A stretch of DNA of 9,429 nt from an uncultured Moraxella sp. (GTDB lineage: Bacteria; Pseudomonadota; Gammaproteobacteria; Pseudomonadales; Moraxellaceae): contig CALJUC010000011.1 in the NCBI GenBank assembly GCA_937975585.1, positions 1 to 9,429 on the forward strand, in the 5' to 3' direction. Shown piece after piece: positions 6,808-9,429 of the stretch. The notes under the pieces were generated by a model that saw only the letters and a program-made list of their open reading frames with translations, was not told the DNA's origin and did no database searches. The position numbers and the translations under genes were made by a program. Numbering within the stretch: position 1 is the stretch's first letter; each line of letters opens with the position of its first letter.

Positions 6808-7233
6808 ATGTCAACGCCCACACTTACCCGCGAACCCACCTTACTTGTACTTACTCACGCGCCCGACCATGCCAACACTGCTTTGGGTTTGGACTTTGCC
6901 CGCGAGTTTTGTATGGATTGGCAAGCACAGCATAACGAGCCGATTGATTTACAGATTTTTTGCTATAGCGAAGCCGTTACACTCGCCAATCGCTTAATTT
7001 GGTTGCCCGCTGACTTGCCGAATGTGGCAAAAGAATGGCAAAAACTTGCAATTCAATTTAATCTAACTATTCAAGTCTGTGTGAGTACCGCGTTAGCACG
7101 TGGTGTCGTCGATGCAGAAAATGCACAACGTCACGGCCTAGATGGTGACAATATCGCAGAGGGGTTTGCCCTCGTTGGGCTTGGTGAGTTGGCCATGCAC
7201 TTACACCATTATCAACATGTGCGACAGTTCTAA
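6808..7233 (+). CDS. tusD: Sulfurtransferase TusD (DsrE family)
   Basis: This 141-aa cytoplasmic protein of the DsrE/TusD family carries persulfide sulfur from TusA toward TusE in the relay that makes 2-thiouridine at tRNA position 34. The decisive block is IQVCVSTALARGVVDAENA (88-106): Cys91 corresponds to the active Cys78 of E. coli TusD. GLGELA (124-129) is the usual C-terminal segment, and residues 12-33 (LLVLTHAPDHANTALGLDFA) form the typical first strand and helix. The ATG at 6808 is preferred over an in-frame TTG at 6796, since it gives a normal N-terminus and a leader matching the -10 at 6769-6777; neither start has a clear ribosome-binding site. It heads the run tusD-tusC-tusE, with 51 bp to the next gene and no terminator between them. 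Confidence 0.9.
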   Translation: MSTPTLTREPTLLVLTHAPDHANTALGLDFAREFCMDWQAQHNEPIDLQIFCYSEAVTLANRLIWLPADLPNVAKEWQKLAIQFNLTIQVCVSTALARGVVDAENAQRHGLDGDNIAEGFALVGLGELAMHLHHYQHVRQF

Positions 7234-7284
7234 CTGACTGCGCATTGTGTTGGCAAGTTTGTTGAGGGCTATTAAGGGAAAACG

Positions 7285-7623
7285 ATGAAATTATTAATAC
7301 AGATTGAAGCGGCCACAGAGTTACTGTGTCATGAAGCGTTGTCCATGGCATTTGCCTTAGCGGCATTTGACCATGAGATACAGTTACAACTTGGTAGCCC
7401 ATTATTAGCGTGGTTAATGGCACACCCTGAGGGTAAGCTTGGCAAAATGTTAAGCTCACTCGAGCTATACGATATGCCACCCGCTTGGGTCGATACTTTG
7501 GGGATGACAGCCTTGGCTAATTGGCAAAAGACCCAACCGCAAGCCTACGCTTGGCAAACGCAAATTCAGCCAATGCCCACTATTACATCACAAGCTGAAT
7601 TCGACACCACCTTTACGTTGTGA
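7285..7623 (+). CDS. tusC: TusC-like (DsrF family) sulfur-relay protein
   Basis: This 112-aa protein is identified by position and fold features more than by strong motifs. CHEALSMAFALAAFDHEIQL (15-34) fits the first helix and second strand of TusC (REGLDALLATSAL..DLAVF), and KMLSSLELYDMPPAWV fits its IATFKLLGLYDIEQCWV block. TusC is a structural subunit of the TusBCD complex and needs no catalytic cysteine; the only cysteine here is Cys15. The sequence is divergent. AAGGGA (7274-7279) lies 5 nt before the ATG. It sits between tusD and tusE, where many relatives carry tusC then tusB; no tusB is present, so this protein may pair with TusD alone or with a subunit encoded elsewhere. Confidence 0.7.
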   Translation: MKLLIQIEAATELLCHEALSMAFALAAFDHEIQLQLGSPLLAWLMAHPEGKLGKMLSSLELYDMPPAWVDTLGMTALANWQKTQPQAYAWQTQIQPMPTITSQAEFDTTFTL

Positions 7624-7666
7624 TGACTATGTTTTCGATGATTAACACGAAGGAGAACTGCTGACC

Positions 7667-7981
7667 ATGACACTGCAATTAGACGCGGATGGCCATTTGG
7701 TGAATCATTTGGATTGGTCTATTGAAACCGCCCAACAGCTAGCTGATACCTTGGATGTGACTTTAACGGAGGAACATTATGCAGTGCTAATGGCAGTGCG
7801 TTCGTATTACGACCAGTTTGGCCACCCACCGACCACACGCCCCTTGATTAAATACCTAAGCCAACAGCTACCTGCCCTACAGCTAGACAATACCAAACTA
7901 CAAACGCTATTTAATACCGGACTTGTTGCACGTCATGTCAACCGCTTGGCCGGACTACCCAAACCTGCTAACTGTTTATAA
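7667..7981 (+). CDS. tusE: Sulfurtransferase TusE (DsrC family)
   Basis: This 104-aa cytoplasmic protein accepts sulfur from TusD and passes it to the tRNA 2-thiouridylase MnmA. It shows the DsrC/TusE layout: DADGHLVNHLDWS near the N-terminus, LTEEHYAVLMAVRSYYDQFGHPPTTRPLIKYL in the middle, and the C-terminal arm AGLPKPANCL, in which Cys103, the penultimate residue, is the sulfur carrier (E. coli GLPKPVKCI). The second cysteine that marks dissimilatory DsrC is absent, so a role in tRNA thiolation rather than sulfite reduction is expected. AAGGAG (7650-7655) lies 11 nt upstream. The gene follows tusC by 43 bp and ends the cluster. Confidence 0.93.
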   Translation: MTLQLDADGHLVNHLDWSIETAQQLADTLDVTLTEEHYAVLMAVRSYYDQFGHPPTTRPLIKYLSQQLPALQLDNTKLQTLFNTGLVARHVNRLAGLPKPANCL

Positions 7982-8015
7982 CTCATTTATAAATTCGTTA
8001 TCATTAGCGGAAGTG

Positions 8016-8039
8016 GCTAAATGTGACTAGCTTTTTTTT
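8016..8039 (+). terminator. Weak terminator after tusE
   Basis: GCTA (8016-8019) can pair with TAGC (8028-8031) around an 8-nt loop and is followed by eight T residues (8032-8039). The stem is short, so termination may be inefficient; it also abuts the stop codon of the convergent trmL. Confidence 0.4.
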
Positions 8040-8041
8040 AG

Positions 8042-8566
8042 CTATTTTGGGTCATAGGGCACTAAGTTATCATAGCCAATACTCTGACCGGTATCACCGC
8101 TAAAGCCTTGCTGACGCCAGACCTCAAACAAAGTAATCGCCACACTATTGGACAAGTTTAGACTACGTGATGTTGGCAACATTGGCAGACGAAGCCAATT
8201 GTCTGCGCCAATACTGCTACGCACCTCATCGGTCAAGCCTGCCGTTTCAGAGCCAAACACCAATGCCACGTTTTGTACTGGGCTAAAATCTTGCTCATAC
8301 AGCGACTTACTAAGCTTAGTGGTCAAAGCCACAATACGTTCCACCCCTGCGCCTTGTAACGCAGATAAAGCGGCCTGCCAACTCTCATGCACTTGTAAAT
8401 TCGCCCATTCATGGTAATCAAGCCCAGCGCGGCGCAACTTTTTATCTTCAAGCTCAAACCCCAATGGCTTTACCAAATGCAATAATGCACCGGTATTGGC
8501 ACACAGACGAATAATATTACCCGTATTGCTAGGCATTTTAGGTTCGAATAATACCACATGAATCAT
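8042..8566 (-). CDS. trmL: tRNA (cytidine/uridine-2'-O-)-methyltransferase TrmL
   Basis: This 174-aa SPOUT-class methyltransferase uses S-adenosylmethionine to methylate the 2'-OH of the wobble nucleotide 34 of tRNA-Leu isoacceptors. The three family blocks are present: NTGNIIRLCANTGA (14-27), FGSETAGL (104-111) and LPMLPTSRSLNLSNSVAI (127-144), the last forming the deep trefoil knot that binds the cofactor. E. coli TrmL is about 157 aa; the extra C-terminal residues (about 158-174, ending PYDPK) are a small extension. AGGA (8578-8575) lies 8 nt before the ATG. The gene is convergent with tusE across 60 bp and divergent from the lipoprotein gene. TrmJ-type relatives are longer and carry a different C-terminal region, so TrmL is the better call. 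Confidence 0.94.
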   Translation of the reverse strand: MIHVVLFEPKMPSNTGNIIRLCANTGALLHLVKPLGFELEDKKLRRAGLDYHEWANLQVHESWQAALSALQGAGVERIVALTTKLSKSLYEQDFSPVQNVALVFGSETAGLTDEVRSSIGADNWLRLPMLPTSRSLNLSNSVAITLFEVWRQQGFSGDTGQSIGYDNLVPYDPK

Positions 8567-8881
8567 ACAAGGATTCCTATCTTTCCTATATTGAGGATAT
8601 TATAAACGCTATTTAATTTTAATAAGTAATATTTAATAACCGGGGCGATAGTTAACTTATTTAGATGCACTATTCAATAAATAAACGCCTTTCTAACGCT
8701 TTTTTTACAACTTGGTTAAAATTGTTACACTAACGCTATAGTCGACATTGGTATGATTTATTAAGATTAGGTTACCGAGGTTAGCAAATCTATTGAGAAT
8801 TGTTAGGTTGGATTATCAGACTAACCGGTATATTACTAGTAAGTTTAACCTAAAATTAACAACACTGTTGAGGAATGACTC
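8567..8881. promoter_or_regulatory. Divergent intergenic region between trmL and the lipoprotein gene
   Basis: This 315-bp AT-rich stretch holds no gene that I can support. On the minus strand a perfect TATAAT (8604-8599) gives trmL a leader of about 26 nt; no good -35 is seen. On the plus strand TTGGTT (8712-8717) and TATAGT (8737-8742), 19 bp apart, are a poor candidate promoter for the lipoprotein gene. GGTTA or its complement TAACC occurs at 8637-8641, 8714-8718, 8770-8774, 8779-8783, 8822-8826 and 8836-8840, which is more than expected by chance and may mark a regulator site. Confidence 0.4.
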
Positions 8882-9022
8882 ATGAAAAAATTACTTATCG
8901 CCACTGTTGCTTCAGTATTTGTATTAACTGGTTGTAATACTATCAAAGGTTTTGGTCAAGACGTTGCAAAAACCGGTGATGCAGTAACCAATACAGCACA
9001 AAAAACTGAAAACAAACTATAA
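8882..9022 (+). CDS. Entericidin EcnA/B-like small lipoprotein, 46 aa
   Basis: This short gene encodes 46 residues. MKKLLIATVASVFVLTGC is a lipoprotein signal peptide with lipobox LTGC: cleavage before Cys18 would leave a lipidated 29-residue peptide. CNTIKGFGQDVAKTGDAV.N closely follows the entericidin pattern (CNT..G.G.D....G.A......). GAGGA (8870-8874) lies 7 nt before the ATG. Entericidins are small envelope lipoproteins; in E. coli EcnB promotes lysis in stationary phase and EcnA counters it. Only one gene is present here, so a toxin/antidote pair is not supported; many Proteobacteria have a single copy with an unknown envelope role. The mature part has no residue besides Cys18 and Asp/Lys/Asn-rich helices to suggest catalysis. 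A hairpin at 9033-9049 and a strong terminator follow. Confidence 0.85.
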   Translation: MKKLLIATVASVFVLTGCNTIKGFGQDVAKTGDAVTNTAQKTENKL

Positions 9023-9066
9023 TTTTAACACAGCTTAGTTTTGCTAAGCATGGCGGTTAATTTATA

Positions 9067-9099
9067 AAAAAACCCATCATATTGTATGATGGGTTTTTT
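9067..9099. terminator. Bidirectional terminator between the lipoprotein gene and the regulator fragment
   Basis: A perfect 15-bp stem (9067-9081 with 9085-9099) closes a TTG loop. Its core is CCCATCATA / TATGATGGG, flanked by A and T tracts that give a U-run on either strand, so it serves both convergent genes. A smaller hairpin, GCTTAG/CTAAGC (9033-9049), lies before it but has no T-run. Confidence 0.9.
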
Positions 9100-9114
9100 G
9101 TTACCATGAATTAA

Positions 9115-9380
9115 TTATACATTACGTGGTAAATTCTCTGGTAAATAACAACGTAGGTAAGCAATCACTGCGGTTACCGCTTCTTGGCGATAAGCATCGT
9201 TAATTTCTTTATCTGAGCGATAGGCTAGCATGAAGATACCATTGATGATACCGTAGGCGACTAGTAGCTGTTTATGGATGCTATCTAAGGTCGGCATTTT
9301 GTATTGTTCAGCCAAGTTGTTATACACTAACTGACTGATTTCTTTTTCTATCTCGCTACCAAAATCATTACCCTCAAAAT
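9115..9380 (-). CDS. C-terminal fragment of a probable TetR-type regulator (partial)
   Basis: An open frame runs from the stop at 9117-9115 up to the end of genomic sequence at 9380, giving 87 readable residues. A GTG at 9327 is an internal valine codon rather than a start, because the frame continues upstream as FEGNDFGSEIEKEISQL. The helical text LLVAYGIINGIFMLAYRSDKE...AVTAVIAYLRCYLP resembles the last two helices of TetR/AcrR-family ligand-binding domains. The DNA-binding N-terminus would lie beyond the contig end, so the family call rests on the tail alone. Another all-helical protein cannot be excluded. The frame past 9380 is adapter and must not be translated. Confidence 0.5.
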
Positions 9381-9429
9381 AGATCGGAAGAGCGTCGTGT
9401 AGGGAAAGAGTGTCTTCGCCTGTGTAGAT
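9381..9429. other. Illumina TruSeq adapter left on the contig end (not genomic)
   Basis: From 9381 the sequence reads AGATCGGAAGAGCGTCGTGT and continues as the reverse complement of the TruSeq universal (P5-side) adapter to 9413. Then follows CTTCGCCT (9414-9421), the reverse complement of i5 index AGGCGAAG (D505 in the TruSeq HT set as I recall it), and GTGTAGAT (9422-9429), the start of the P5 flow-cell segment. The first A is the A-tail or adapter junction, so the genome ends at 9380. Confidence 0.97.

Noticed and set aside
7067..7480. Minus-strand open frame of 137 codons across tusD and tusC
   Set aside because: It is antisense to two recognisable genes and encodes nothing recognisable.
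9115..9327. 70-residue protein starting at a GTG
   Set aside because: The frame stays open upstream to the end of genomic sequence, so this is the tail of a longer truncated gene.

Overview
The window looks like one end of a draft-assembly contig from a gammaproteobacterium of the family Moraxellaceae (Moraxella/Faucicola or Psychrobacter type). That placement is inferred from the protein sequences and the moderate G+C of the core genes; no marker gene proves it. Most genes are chromosomal housekeeping genes. The left edge cuts the end of trpC. The last 49 bases are not genomic: they are Illumina TruSeq adapter, with a recognisable i5 index, left on the contig end.

Left part (1-1680): the last codons of trpC, then a strikingly AT-rich minus-strand gene of unknown function (197-727) with its own terminator, then a plus-strand Smr-domain nuclease gene whose extended -10 promoter places the start at 903. 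Next (1680-3381) is a PuuP-type putrescine/amino-acid permease with a TTG start, a leader of about 145 nt and strong terminators on both sides. truC (tRNA pseudouridine-65 synthase) follows and runs head-on into a PAP2-family membrane phosphatase, with one base between the stop codons.

Middle part (4276-6790): the PAP2 phosphatase and a GT4-type glycosyltransferase lie in tandem on the minus strand. Upstream of the glycosyltransferase are four successive 11-bp units of Pho-box type, then a -10 (TATACT) at the spacing I recall for E. coli phoA. This suggests PhoB-controlled, phosphate-starvation membrane remodelling: a lipid phosphatase supplies diacylglycerol and a glycosyltransferase adds sugar to it. 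It is the most interesting signal in the window.

Right part (6790-9380): tusD-tusC-tusE, the sulfur relay for 2-thiouridine at the tRNA wobble base, with no tusB in the cluster; trmL, another wobble-base modification enzyme, convergent with it; a 46-residue entericidin-like lipoprotein gene; a strong bidirectional terminator; and the C-terminal part of a probable TetR-type regulator that runs off the genomic sequence. Three tRNA-modification functions (truC, tus, trmL) fall within about 5 kb, but nothing shows that they share regulation. I saw no rRNA, tRNA, CRISPR array, transposase or phage gene.
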